DNA from: a virus
Length of the DNA: 64,000 bases
Reading direction: 5' to 3' (one strand)
Virus record (IMG/VR): IMGVR_UViG_3300014501_000013
Coordinates: 1-64,000 of that record
The notes beneath the pieces were generated by a model, which did no database searches, was not told the DNA's origin, and was given only the letters and a program-made list of their open reading frames with translations. Positions 45,633 to 56,700 of the stretch are shown here, piece after piece (within the stretch, counting starts at the first letter, position 1; every line of letters starts with the position of its first letter). Position numbers and translations under genes: made by a program.

Positions 45633-47123
45633 ATGGCCGACGGGCTTTCCATTGTAGATTCGCAACCGCTCCCTCAGCAGGGACCACCGCTCTCAATCGT
45701 TAAGAGCGAGTCCATTCCATCACCAGAAGGCTTCTGGTCCAGTTTTTATAACGCCTCCCCTCTTCCTGCCGTCGTTAATGCGATCAAGGGCGGCAATAAA
45801 CCCCCAGCGGGCCAACCGCCGCCGGTGGCCGTAGATCCATGGACCGGCGCAGCCCAGACGATTACCGATGCCGCTAAGAACGCCTATCAGCATATCGGCG
45901 CTGCTGGCGGAAAGATAGCGCAGGGCGATTACTCAGGGGCGCTCGGTGAATATGCTGGCGCGGTTCCGTTCTTTGGCCAAGGCGCGCAGAAATCCGGACA
46001 GCAAGCCGCTGCCGGAAACTATGCTGGTGCTGCTGGATCTGCTCTTGGGACGATCTCGGGGGCTGCAATTCCAGAAGCAAAGCGCGGCGGCGGGGAAGCT
46101 GCCCAAGCAGTCAAGGACTTTGCAGCGAAACCTGGAGCGGCAGACATCCTGATGGGCGGCGGCTTGGTCGCGGGCGGCGCAACGGGAGCCGTGGCAGGGG
46201 CACTCAAAGGGCACGCACCCATCGGTGCATCGGGCGGCTTGGCCGCTACGCTCTACGGTCTCGGGCGGATCAAGAAGGGCCTCACTGCGAACAAAGCCGC
46301 TGCCGTTGAGGCTGCCGGCGAAGCCGTAACGCCTCCGCCAAACCAATTCACGGGCCCACGCAATCCCGCCTGGAAGGACATCCCGGCGGAACCGGATTTG
46401 ACCGCGCCAGATGCGACTCCCATTCCCTCCCCGTTGCCATCGGGACGCACTCCGGGCGGCATCCAGAACCAGCAGCCAATCACGACACCCGCCGCTTCAA
46501 GTTTCACGCCATCCGCCGCCGACGCGGGAGTGAGCCTCAACGATCTCGCGATGGGCCAGTACAAAAAACCATTCGGAAAATTAAAGCTAGAGGAGCAGGC
46601 GAACGTAAAGAGCTGGAAGCAGCGCATCGACCAGGACAACCAACAGCCGACGCTGACGGCTCCCGATGCTCCAACACCCGCGCCAACTCCTGCACCACCT
46701 ACTCCATCTACACCGAAAACTCCGCCTCCGCGGCCCACTAGCACGCTGACGATCCCGCCCGCTGATGACCTGACCGGCCCTCTCGCTCATTCGGTGAATC
46801 GAGCCAACATCGTGATCGCCGCGGTTCGGGTAATGAACAATGGCGGGTACGATTCTAGCGTGATTCCGTCCATGAGGCCAGAGCACTGGGCCGCTATCGC
46901 TCAGGAAGTAGATAAGTTGCGTGGCGCTCCGCAGGGCAGCCCACCGCGCGCAGCGATTACCGACCCAGCGACTATTGACGCGATCAAGCAGCGACTTCAA
47001 CTCCAGGAGCAACTTCGCGATTCCATGACCCCGAACATTGGCGTACTTCGCCCGACGCCCGCAGCGCAACCAACAATGGATGCCCAAGGCAACCCTATCC
47101 TTACCTCACCGGAGAACCCATGA
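45633..47123 (+). CDS. Gly/Ala-rich internal protein with membrane-active segment
   Basis: A 496-aa protein with a Pro-rich N-terminus. Residues about 70-220 are Ala/Gly-rich helices with glycine-zipper patterns (YQHIGAAGGKIAQGDYSGAL, GAAGSALGTISGAAIPEAKR, LMGGGLVAGGATGAVAGALK) that could insert in membranes during DNA entry. The middle is disordered (APTPAPPTPSTPKTPPPRPT) and the C-terminus helical. One base past the previous stop; its TGA overlaps the next ATG. Confidence 0.55.
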   Translation: MADGLSIVDSQPLPQQGPPLSIVKSESIPSPEGFWSSFYNASPLPAVVNAIKGGNKPPAGQPPPVAVDPWTGAAQTITDAAKNAYQHIGAAGGKIAQGDYSGALGEYAGAVPFFGQGAQKSGQQAAAGNYAGAAGSALGTISGAAIPEAKRGGGEAAQAVKDFAAKPGAADILMGGGLVAGGATGAVAGALKGHAPIGASGGLAATLYGLGRIKKGLTANKAAAVEAAGEAVTPPPNQFTGPRNPAWKDIPAEPDLTAPDATPIPSPLPSGRTPGGIQNQQPITTPAASSFTPSAADAGVSLNDLAMGQYKKPFGKLKLEEQANVKSWKQRIDQDNQQPTLTAPDAPTPAPTPAPPTPSTPKTPPPRPTSTLTIPPADDLTGPLAHSVNRANIVIAAVRVMNNGGYDSSVIPSMRPEHWAAIAQEVDKLRGAPQGSPPRAAITDPATIDAIKQRLQLQEQLRDSMTPNIGVLRPTPAAQPTMDAQGNPILTSPENP

Positions 47124-47713
47124 AATATTTGATGATTCCACTTTTCGCAATCGCCGCGTGGGCGCAGGAGGGGCAGCCCGTCAGCATCAGTCCCGCACCT
47201 GTGCCGCAAGCCTTCACTACGATCACACACTATACTAGCGGCAATCCTGACCGCGTTTGCAAGGCGCGATCCACGCAAGACGTATTCACGATCACGACCT
47301 CGGCGATCTCGAATGCAAACCCAGGCGTCATCACGGCCACGGCTCACGGTTTCTATTACGACTCGGGCAACACGAGCGTTGTTCAAAAGTTCGTTGTGTT
47401 CATCTCCGGACTCACGGGAAGCTGGGCACCGCTGAATGGGCTCCAAGTGGTTTTTGCATCGAGTGCCAACGCGCTGACAAGCACGGTTAACACGACGGCA
47501 TACGGTGCGGTAACCGGAACTGCCGTGGTTTCCTCGCGAGCCCCGCGCGTTACCGCCTCGATCTGGTCTGTGCTCACTACTGTCTACGATTCCAGCAATA
47601 ACCCGACAATCACTGCTTGGCCAGTTCCGACCACAGGTGCCACGCTCGGCAATCTTCAGGGTGGTCAAACGTCTTTCGCTTTCCCATGCGCGGCTCAAAG
47701 CGCGGTCCAGTAA
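47120..47713 (+). CDS. Exported 197-aa beta protein
   Basis: MKYLMIPLFAIAAWAQEGQP is a short signal peptide ending in Ala-Gln. The mature part is beta-rich with Thr/Ser/Asn (ITTSAISNANPGVITATAHG, FYYDSGNTSVVQKFVVFIS). The pattern resembles phage proteins with a fibronectin-like or fibre domain. Coupled by ATGA to the internal protein and 9 bases before the large fibre gene. Confidence 0.6.
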   Translation: MKYLMIPLFAIAAWAQEGQPVSISPAPVPQAFTTITHYTSGNPDRVCKARSTQDVFTITTSAISNANPGVITATAHGFYYDSGNTSVVQKFVVFISGLTGSWAPLNGLQVVFASSANALTSTVNTTAYGAVTGTAVVSSRAPRVTASIWSVLTTVYDSSNNPTITAWPVPTTGATLGNLQGGQTSFAFPCAAQSAVQ

Positions 47714-47722
47714 GGAGTATCC

Positions 47723-50700
47723 ATGCGCTATTTTTTGCTGTTATTGCTTCCGTTTGGATTAGCCGCCCAATGGCTACCGACCGGGCTCCCCGGTGACCCA
47801 TACCGCTCCGGCCCGCTTCCCTCCAGCATCACGACCGGCCAGTGCCTCTACAACAACAACGGCGTGTGGGGCGGCACGGGTTGCGCTGGGGGCTCCGGCG
47901 CCCCGACGGTCGCTACCTACATCCTTCAGACCACGAACGCGACGCTGACTAATGCGCAGGTGCTGGCATCTCTCGGTACTGGGCCACTTTTCAATACGAC
48001 TGGAACTGGGGTTCTGGGGATAGCCACGATTTCTTCACCGATCACATTCACTGGCGGTGCTTTCGCCTGCCCTACGTGCGGAGTGACAGGCTCCCCACTC
48101 TCGCAATTCGCATCCACGACCTCGGCCCAACTTCGAGGCGTGCTTAGCGATGAATCAGGAACTGGCGTGGCACTGTTTGCAAACGGCGCTCTCGGCACTC
48201 CGATCAGCGGAGTGATGACGAACGTCACGGGGCTGCCTCCGGCTGGTGTAACCGCTACGCAGGGTAACGGAACTAAGTTCCAGCTAAGCACGGGTACGAC
48301 CACGCTCAACGATTGCGTAAAGTATGACGCGAACGGCAACACGGTAGACGCGGGCGCAGCTTGTGGATTGGGCGGCGGTACGGTCTATCCATCTGGAACG
48401 GGCATTACGGTAGTAACGGGCGGAACTGCTTGGGGCACCACGCTAGCCGACCCGCTTACGGGGACTCACGGCGGAACTGGCGTCAACAACGGCGCGTTCA
48501 CGATTACTCTCGCTGGCAACCTCGTAACCACAGGCGCGTTCAATACGACATTTGCGCAGCAGGGTAGCACCACCATTACGACACCAACCACTTCCTCAAC
48601 GATGGCGCGCGCCGATGCAGCTCAGACATTCACTGGCATCCAGACGTTTAGCACTCCGATTGCGCTCACGAGCCTTGCGGCTACCGTGGTCAATGCGACC
48701 ACGCCTGGAGCTGGGATCGCCCACTTCGCTGGATCGACGCAGACCGTCACCAGTTCGGCGGTCAGCCTGACAGCGGATGTAAGTGGAATTCTTGCGGGGG
48801 CCAATGGCGGCATGGGCGTGAACAACGGTTCTTTCACTGAAACGCTCGCGGGTAACGTCGTCTTTACCGGCGCTTTCAATCCAACCTTCGCAATCCCAGC
48901 CACTGGCACCTATACGCTTGCGGTCGGGACTGAATTGGTCAGCGGCGGCGCGCTCGGCACCCCAGCTAGCGGCGTTGCGACCAACCTTACCGGGACGGCA
49001 GCGGGCCTAACTGCTGGGGCCGCGACCAATATGGCAGGCGGTGCGGCTGGAGGCATCTCATACCAGACAGGCGCTGGAGCAAGCACATTCCTGGCATCTA
49101 CCGGCTATAGCGTTCTCGTAACGGGAGCAACGAATCCGCAGTATGCAACCCCGACAGGTAATGGCCAGTGCTTTATGTCCGGCGCATCTTCCTACGCGAC
49201 GACCATTCCATCCTTCCAGACATGCCCGAGCGGAGGTATTACGGCGCTCACGGGCGATGTAACCGCTTCAGGTTCTGGATCGGTGGCGGCAACGCTCGCC
49301 ACGACTGCGGTTACTGCGGGTAGCTACACCAACACAAATCTAACCGTTGACGCAAAGGGCCGTATCACGGCGGCAGCTAATGGTTCAGCCTCTGGGAGTG
49401 CCTACGCCACAATTGATGTCGGTGGAACGCCCTTGACGCAGAGAAATACGCTGAACTTTATTTCGGGAAGTGGCATAACTCAATCGTGCGTGGACAATTC
49501 AGGAGCCACGAGAACAGACTGCACGCCCTCGATCAATTCTACCTTTGTTCCAACCATCGCCAACCTGCTAGAAGGTAATAACGATGTCGGTTTCTCAACG
49601 ACGGGGACGACCGGCTACGTGGCTGCTCCGACCGCTGGTTGTTCCACCTTCGCTCTTCAGACGGGAGCGCGGGGCTGGATCTCCGTTGATACTTCGTCAA
49701 CCACCACGGCATCTCTAAACTTCTGCGGCTCTGGCGTAAAAAACATCAAGCAAATCGATGGGGCCACCGATCCTGGCACGACGATCACCGCGAATCAGCC
49801 ATTCCCGGTATTTTACAACGGGACGGTTTGGCTTGATCTTTTCTCTGGGATCAGTGGCGGCGGGTCGGGCGTCACCAGCGTCGGCCTCGTCGGAACCGCG
49901 AACCAACTTACGGTTACTGGCACGTCACCTATCACCACTTCCGGCTCCTGGACAATCTCGGTCCCATCGACCTTCACATTTCCAGGCACGGTCACGAACA
50001 ATCTCAGTATCTTCGGAGCAACGACATCAGCCCAACTTCGCGGCGTGTTGAGCGACGAGTCGGGAACTGGCGTGGCTCTATTCGCGAATGGCGCGCTCGG
50101 GACCCCTGTCAGCGGCGTGATGACAAACGTCACGGGATATCCTGGAGATTCGTCTCTTGTGACGGTAGGGACGGTGACCGCTGGTACGTGGCATGGCAGC
50201 GTGGTCACAGGGACCTATGGCGGCACGGGAGTCAACAACGGCGCGTTCACTGAAACGCTTTCCGGAAACGTTGTCTTTACAGGCGCATTTAATCCGACCA
50301 TCGCGATCCCTGCTACTGGCACTTACACGCTCGCGGTCGGTACGGAATTGATAAGCGGCGGCGCGCTCGGCACTCCGAGCAGTGGTCTTGCCACAAATCT
50401 CACGGGAACAGCGGCTGGCCTAATCGTTGGAGCTGCAAACAATATAATCGGGGGCGCGGCTGGTTCACTCCCTTACCAGACAGGCTCTGGAGCGACCACC
50501 TTTCTAGCATCGACTGGTTACAGCGTATTGGTGACGGGCGCGACCAATCCACAGTATGCAACTCCGACCGCGAACGCCCAATGCTTCATGTCGGGAGCGG
50601 CGAGCTATGCTACTACGATTCCGTCGTTCCAGACGTGCCCAGCGGGTGGCTCTTCGGCACTATCATCTATCACGGCGGCAACAGGGTCAAACACTATCTT

Positions 50701-52141
50701 GAACGGAAACAATCCGCAGATTTGGAAATGGGCCCAGACTAGCAACAATCAACAGGCCTTTATGATTGAGGAAAGCGCTGCGGCTACTGGAGGGACAGGC
50801 GTTCTACAACAACTGGTATATATTCAAACAGTAACGGGCTCTACTGCGATTCCTCTTTATGTAGAGAACGTCCTGAACGGCTCCCAAACGCTTCCTGCCG
50901 TTATCATCGGGCCACACTGGAACACCACTGGACTGGTGGACGCAGCGCTACTTGTCGATCCCGCCTACACGGCAGCAGCCACCGGCTCTCTGCTGATCGA
51001 CGCTCAACTTAGCGGCACCTCCCAATGGAAGGTGGACATGGCCGGGAACTCGACGCAACTCGGCGGGGTCATCGCTACAACCGGAGCGTTCGGCGGCGTG
51101 ACTATCGGATCGAACGCGCTGGCGGTGACAGGCACGGCAAATATCTCTGGTGCAACGACTCTTGGCGTTCAAAATACGGTTGCTGGTAATTTACTCGTCT
51201 CGGGTTCCTCTAGCGCGGGAGGTTCTCTGACGATCTATGGCACCGGCGCATCTCCCGGCAGTTCTGTGCTCTCAGTCTCGACGGCGGGAACCACGTTGAA
51301 TCTCGGCTCGACGAACGCGACGGTGACGACGGCGGGAGTCGCGGGGCTTGCCTCTCTCGCCCTCAATGGCTGCACCATTGGGGTGTCTAAACTGTGTGTC
51401 AGTGGAAATGCAACTTTCACTAGCATCCTTACAGGGCAAGTTGGGTTCAACGGTTCCTTATCGCACACAGCTTGGCTCACTGGCGGTTTACTCATCTACA
51501 ACGCCGCCCAAACCCTTACCGATACCAGTTCGTCGGGAACCGTTGCGACAGCTTACAGCAATGTCTTTGGTGGTGATGTAATCGCGGCAAGTTCAGCCTC
51601 CGTGTACACGAACTACTATGCGGGCTACTTCGCGGCCGAGACCGCTGGGACCAACGTCACCTTGACAAATTCCTGGGGTCTCGGCGCGGACTCGCTGCAT
51701 GTCGGAACCTCGAATCCGTTCACGGTCGCCGCGAACGGGGCGATGTCGGGGAGCACGCTGGCACTTAGCGGCCTTCTAACTGGTGGCATCATCCACCAGT
51801 ACGGCGCGGCATTCGGCACTCCAGGCGGCGCGGCCCTGACAACGGGTGGCATCCAGTACTTCAACATGCCGCAGTCCTGCACTGTTGGTGGCTACGAGAT
51901 TACCGCTGACGCCGGAACTGCCACGGTCAAGTTCTGGAAGATCGCAGCGGGCACGGCCATTCCAACTGCGGCGAATGTCATCAACACTTCCGGGGTGGCA
52001 CTCGCGAGCGGGACCCACATCAAGAGCACCACGGTTACCGATTTCACCACCACGACAGTTACGGCTGACGACATCGGGGCGGTCACACTCACCGCTGTAT
52101 CTGGCGCTGGGTATGTACAGGCGGTATTGCTATGCCAATAG
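47723..52141 (+). CDS. Giant repetitive tail-fibre protein with signal peptide
   Basis: A 1,472-aa protein. MRYFLLLLLPFGLAAQWLPT is a signal peptide. The body is fibre-type repeats: SAQLRGVLSDESGTGVALFA near residues 130 and 770, GGTGVNNGAFT-type linkers near 250, 362 and 832, and GTPxSGVxTNxTG blocks. A segment of about 145 aa is duplicated (362-507 and 832-976; NPTFAIPATGTYTLAVGTEL versus NPTIAIPATGTYTLAVGTEL) with many synonymous DNA differences. The C-terminus (VGGYEITADAGTATVKFWKI) is like fibre tip domains. Likely the main receptor fibre. AAGGAG before the ATG. Confidence 0.78.
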   Translation: MRYFLLLLLPFGLAAQWLPTGLPGDPYRSGPLPSSITTGQCLYNNNGVWGGTGCAGGSGAPTVATYILQTTNATLTNAQVLASLGTGPLFNTTGTGVLGIATISSPITFTGGAFACPTCGVTGSPLSQFASTTSAQLRGVLSDESGTGVALFANGALGTPISGVMTNVTGLPPAGVTATQGNGTKFQLSTGTTTLNDCVKYDANGNTVDAGAACGLGGGTVYPSGTGITVVTGGTAWGTTLADPLTGTHGGTGVNNGAFTITLAGNLVTTGAFNTTFAQQGSTTITTPTTSSTMARADAAQTFTGIQTFSTPIALTSLAATVVNATTPGAGIAHFAGSTQTVTSSAVSLTADVSGILAGANGGMGVNNGSFTETLAGNVVFTGAFNPTFAIPATGTYTLAVGTELVSGGALGTPASGVATNLTGTAAGLTAGAATNMAGGAAGGISYQTGAGASTFLASTGYSVLVTGATNPQYATPTGNGQCFMSGASSYATTIPSFQTCPSGGITALTGDVTASGSGSVAATLATTAVTAGSYTNTNLTVDAKGRITAAANGSASGSAYATIDVGGTPLTQRNTLNFISGSGITQSCVDNSGATRTDCTPSINSTFVPTIANLLEGNNDVGFSTTGTTGYVAAPTAGCSTFALQTGARGWISVDTSSTTTASLNFCGSGVKNIKQIDGATDPGTTITANQPFPVFYNGTVWLDLFSGISGGGSGVTSVGLVGTANQLTVTGTSPITTSGSWTISVPSTFTFPGTVTNNLSIFGATTSAQLRGVLSDESGTGVALFANGALGTPVSGVMTNVTGYPGDSSLVTVGTVTAGTWHGSVVTGTYGGTGVNNGAFTETLSGNVVFTGAFNPTIAIPATGTYTLAVGTELISGGALGTPSSGLATNLTGTAAGLIVGAANNIIGGAAGSLPYQTGSGATTFLASTGYSVLVTGATNPQYATPTANAQCFMSGAASYATTIPSFQTCPAGGSSALSSITAATGSNTILNGNNPQIWKWAQTSNNQQAFMIEESAAATGGTGVLQQLVYIQTVTGSTAIPLYVENVLNGSQTLPAVIIGPHWNTTGLVDAALLVDPAYTAAATGSLLIDAQLSGTSQWKVDMAGNSTQLGGVIATTGAFGGVTIGSNALAVTGTANISGATTLGVQNTVAGNLLVSGSSSAGGSLTIYGTGASPGSSVLSVSTAGTTLNLGSTNATVTTAGVAGLASLALNGCTIGVSKLCVSGNATFTSILTGQVGFNGSLSHTAWLTGGLLIYNAAQTLTDTSSSGTVATAYSNVFGGDVIAASSASVYTNYYAGYFAAETAGTNVTLTNSWGLGADSLHVGTSNPFTVAANGAMSGSTLALSGLLTGGIIHQYGAAFGTPGGAALTTGGIQYFNMPQSCTVGGYEITADAGTATVKFWKIAAGTAIPTAANVINTSGVALASGTHIKSTTVTDFTTTTVTADDIGAVTLTAVSGAGYVQAVLLCQ

Positions 52142-52149
52142 GAGCCACC

Positions 52150-53598
52150 ATGCGAAAACTACTTATTGTCCTTCTCCTAAGTCTCCCGGCTTTCGCTGCC
52201 ACGAACAACGTTACCAGCGGCACCGTGTTCAAGCTTGACGCCTCGACCGGCGTGGATACTAACGGAGGCGGCTTCGACGCAACCGCTTCGTGCAGTGGCA
52301 GCGGCGGCTCTGACTTAACCCTGTCCGCCCCCGTCGCTACGACCCTGGCCACAAGCACAGGCAGCGCCTCGACCACAATCACCCAGGTCGGCGGCACATG
52401 GACGAGCTCGATGGTTTGCAATGTCATCCATATAAACAGCGGAACCAATTTTACTGTTGGGTTCTATACTATCGTGGCGTTCACTAATTCCAATAACCTC
52501 GTCCTGAATGTAAGCCCGTGCCCTACAACCGCCTGCACTACTGGAGTTACTGACGTCGGAGGCCCGCTGCTGACCATCGCCAAGGCCATCACCGCCGTAG
52601 CTGCTGGCAACACTGGCTATGTAAAGAGCAGCGCGACCTATTCGATCAACGCGAGCAATGCTTTTGCCACGAATGGCACGAGTGGACTTCCTGTTTCGTG
52701 GATCGGCTACACGAGTTCGCTTACGGATGGCGGTCATCCGACGATCCAGATCAGCAGCGGAACGGGCCTTACCATCTTTAACGCAACCGGAAAAAGCTTC
52801 CAACAATTTAGACATTTCACCCTGGATTGCAACGGCAAGACCACGTCCACTGGCCTGGCGGCAGGCAACGCAGGAACCGTTTACGACGACATCAGTGTAA
52901 CGGGCTGCACGGCGGTTGGAATAAACATATCGGCGTCACATGCGCAGGTGAGCAATAGTAGCGTGAGTGGCATGACCGCGTGCACGGCGAGTTCCGGAGC
53001 ATTCACAATCTCCCAGACGAATGTCTACCTTTTTAACAATCGCGCGACCGGCAATGCCTGCACTGGGTTCTGGGATTCGGCTGGGGGCGAGAATACTTAC
53101 ATCGGAAATGTTTCGGACAATAACACCGGAGCGTCTACAGACGGATTCTATAAATCTGGGGTGGCGGGGTTCACGATGCATGACAACGTGGCCTACCTGA
53201 ACGGTCGGGACGAGTACCGTTTTGATAACGCAGCCGCGCTTGATTCATTCAGTTTCTATAACAACGTGGCGTGGGGCACGGGCGGAAAGTGCTTCAACTC
53301 AACCACTACCAACTGGTCGGCAGATCCTGCGTTCGCGTGGGATTACAATGCGGACGGAGGGGGATGCACGGCTTACACGGGCATTCCGGCTGGGCTGCAC
53401 GACGTTACTCTAACCGTCGATCCTTTCGTGGCTGGAGCGTCCAACAACTTTGCGCTGAACGCAACGACGGGAGGTGGGGCGCTTTTGCGAGCCGTTGGCT
53501 TCCCCGGAGTTAGGAACAGCGGTGGAACCGGGTACAAAGATATCGGCGCGCTGCAATCACAGGGTTCTTCACCGGTGTCGTATCCTATTTCGCAGTAG
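52150..53598 (+). CDS. Exported parallel beta-helix protein
   Basis: A 482-aa protein from ATG 52150 (GGAG just before). MRKLLIVLLLSLPAFAATNN is a signal peptide. The mature body repeats short coils ending in Asn/Ser ladders (QTNVYLFNNRATGNACTGFW, ENTYIGNVSDNNTGASTDGF, YKSGVAGFTMHDNVAYLNGR, LDSFSFYNNVAWG), a right-handed beta-helix like polysaccharide lyases. It ends with a DIGALQ motif typical of such proteins. Probably a tailspike or depolymerase acting on host glycans. Confidence 0.72.
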   Translation: MRKLLIVLLLSLPAFAATNNVTSGTVFKLDASTGVDTNGGGFDATASCSGSGGSDLTLSAPVATTLATSTGSASTTITQVGGTWTSSMVCNVIHINSGTNFTVGFYTIVAFTNSNNLVLNVSPCPTTACTTGVTDVGGPLLTIAKAITAVAAGNTGYVKSSATYSINASNAFATNGTSGLPVSWIGYTSSLTDGGHPTIQISSGTGLTIFNATGKSFQQFRHFTLDCNGKTTSTGLAAGNAGTVYDDISVTGCTAVGINISASHAQVSNSSVSGMTACTASSGAFTISQTNVYLFNNRATGNACTGFWDSAGGENTYIGNVSDNNTGASTDGFYKSGVAGFTMHDNVAYLNGRDEYRFDNAAALDSFSFYNNVAWGTGGKCFNSTTTNWSADPAFAWDYNADGGGCTAYTGIPAGLHDVTLTVDPFVAGASNNFALNATTGGGALLRAVGFPGVRNSGGTGYKDIGALQSQGSSPVSYPISQ

Positions 53599-53603
53599 GC
53601 CGT

Positions 53604-53714
53604 ATGAAGATCTGCGACATGACCCCCATATACACCATGGCCAAGATGATGACGATGTTCTGGAGAGCGATGATGGGAGCAAGCAGGATACGTTTGAGCG
53701 AGGTACCTTTATGA
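53604..53714 (+). CDS. 36-aa Met-rich peptide
   Basis: MKICDMTPIYTMAKMMTMFW, then RAMMGASRIRLSEVPL: ten Met residues in 36. Amphipathic and possibly membrane-binding. Its TGA overlaps the ATG of the 1,461-aa gene (ATGA), which supports translation. No ribosome site is obvious. Confidence 0.45.
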   Translation: MKICDMTPIYTMAKMMTMFWRAMMGASRIRLSEVPL

Positions 53715-56700
53715 CGTTCTGGAGGCCCGGCGGGCGCGTATGTCGCCTGGGAGTCGGTGTTGGAATATTCGGTAAAGGGGGACCATTCGGATTGCATAGA
53801 CTACCAGCATACGCCTTTCTCCTATTTGCGGCAATCGTGATAGTACCAGTACGCGCCGCCTGCACCGCCAGCGTGGTAACGCCAGCCGCCAGCGCCTCGA
53901 TCAGCGGTCTCTCCTATGCCCTCACCGCCAGCCTCTCTACGTGCCCAACGGCCCTCTCGGTCGAGTGGATGATCGACGGCGAATCGCAAGGCGTCTTCTG
54001 GCAGGCTCCGTGGTCTATCTCCTCCTGGAACACCAACAATCGCTGGCGTGGCCCCGCTCACAACGCCTACGTGATCGTTCGCGATCCGACCGGAGCGACT
54101 ATCGCCACATCGCCGACCAACACCTTCGCCATCACGAATGACTATCTCGAACCCGCTGCCTACATCAACCTCGTCTCCGTCACGCCATCGACCGCGATCT
54201 CGAGCAACTGGTCGGGCGTAGTCAACTTGGTCGCGACCTTCAACGGCACCAACGCCACCAATGCCAAGGCAATCACCGTTTACGTGGACGGGGACGTGCT
54301 TGGCTTCGAATCACTCAACGAATTATCCACGAGCGGTTCGACCGCGACCACGATGAACGCAGCCGTCAACACGACGCAGTATCTAAATGAGGGCCATGAA
54401 GTCTGCTTAGTCGTAAAAGATATCGCCTCCGGCCGTCCTGGTGTCACCAACGGCGGCTACCCGTTCGGCGAATGGTGTCAGCAGGTGACGTTCTCGAATA
54501 CCTCGACCATCCTGCTCAAGAACGCGACCACAAACGCGGACTACGTGTGTTGGGGCGGTGGCGCTTGCAACACGTTTTCGAGCCTCACTGCTCCAGCATC
54601 AGGTACGGTCAACGTCACCACCGGCGATTTTCTGCTGGTCTGCGATGGCTACTTTCAGGGCGGCGCTACCACAATAACCGACACGCTGGGAAATAGTTGG
54701 ACGGCGGTCAATACCGGAACGAAACAGGCAAACTGGAATCAATACTGTTTCTATTCGGCGAACGTAACGGGCGGCGCGGATGCCTTCACCGCGACCTTCG
54801 CAGGCGGCGGAGCGAAAAGCATGGCACTGCTGGTGCGCGAGTATTCAGGCGTGGCCACTAGTTCGCCAATCGACACCCAAATCACTTCGACAGGCACCTC
54901 CTGCGCGTCTCCCTGCGTTGTCACTTCCGGCACGTTCACTACCTCGAACGCAAACGATATGATCGCTTTGTATTACGTGTCCAATATAAATGGCCAAGTA
55001 TTCCAGAACGGTCTGAACGCCAGCCTCGATAGCACCACGAGCGCCACTGGCGGAGGGACATCACAACTATTAACTGCAACAGTCAGCGGAGGTACAGCGA
55101 CGATCGGGATTGCGAACGGTAGCAGCCTAACCTACGGCATGACCGTAGTCGCTCTCAATGCGGCATCCAACACACCTATTGCAACTCCCAGCCAGCTCAC
55201 CCTCTCGCCCAAGGACTGGGTGATCTCGCCATCGTCGGGGACCATCCAACTTACACCCTCGATTGCGAATGCGGATACTACCTCGACGACGGTCACGAGC
55301 GCTATGAACCCGGTCTACACGACCACGAATAGTTCGGTCTGCACTGTTTCCTCCAGCGGCCTCGTCACGGGTGTGGCGTATGGTTCTTGCGGCGTTACAA
55401 TTACGCTCGGCAACGGATTGACGGAAACCATCTACGGCTGGGTTTCTTCCACCAACGTAATCCCCTGCCAGACGACGACTGGCCAAATCTCAACCACCAA
55501 CACAGGTTGCCTGTGGGTAGCTAGCGTATTCAATTCCTCGGGCATCGCACTGTTTCATGATGCTCTGAAGACACCCACTCAAGTCGGAATCGCCTACCAG
55601 AACGCTGGTTGGAACACCGTCGAAGATTCTCCTGCGCCATCAACTGGCTGGACTGGAGTAAACGGCACCTGTGCGAGCTTCCAATCGACTCTCAATACAT
55701 ATATTTCAACCCTGACAACACTCTATGCTCCGTTCAAGTTCTACTTTCATGGAGTCGCCACATCGCTCATAACCGGCGTTTTTCCGAACCAGTTCTATGT
55801 CGGAGTGCGTGGCCTTGGCGCGACGTGTTCGCCCCAGAACTGGCAGTACCTAGCTCAGCAGTGGGTTGCTTCCGGAATCCTTCTATCACTGGAAGGACCG
55901 GATGAAGTGGACGCCGATTACTCCTATCCAGTCCCATCGCCCGTTATCAGTTCCAGTGGGCCGTTCACGGGTATCACCTGCACAGTTAGCGGGACTCCAG
56001 TATGTACAGTAGCCTATGCCAACCCGCAATCTGCTACCAACCAGAACGGCCCTGGGCGAATTGGGATCTTCGGTGGGACAAGCACAGCAGGGCTCGCTAT
56101 AAATAGCGCTATCGGAACACCAAATACCAACACTGGCCTCTACGTTCCATCAGGAGTCAGTGGTGGGTTCACATTCACTGGGCCATCCGGAGCGTCTGGC
56201 GCAAATATCACGTGGGTCAGTGATCCATCCATCCGGATTGAGCCCTTCGCATTCAATTGGCAAACCGCTGTTCCTGGCGGCGGTGGAGACTATTCACACT
56301 ATCAGGACTTCGCGACCATGTCCTCATTGGTTCACGCTGGAGGATCTATTATCAGTTCGGCTCCCAGAGCTATCGCCAGTTCTATTTCCCAGTGCGGCTG
56401 GGGTGGCGCTTGCTCCTATGCCGCCGGATCACCTGCGTTCTCCGACTACGCCATCATCTACAACTCGCCGGGCTCAAACGGCACAGCGCAATATGTCGCC
56501 CTGCCTGACATCCGAATCTCCAGGACCCCCAACCTCAACGTCTTCCAGCAGAACCGCAAGTTCATAAACGGCGCCGGATCGCTTCGCGCCTTCCTTGGAC
56601 AGACGCAATTCATTCAGACGAACTGGGGAATGAACGGGCAAATCATCACTGGCGTGTCGTGCTCCGGTTCCCTCTGCACGTTCCCTTCTCCCATCTGCGG

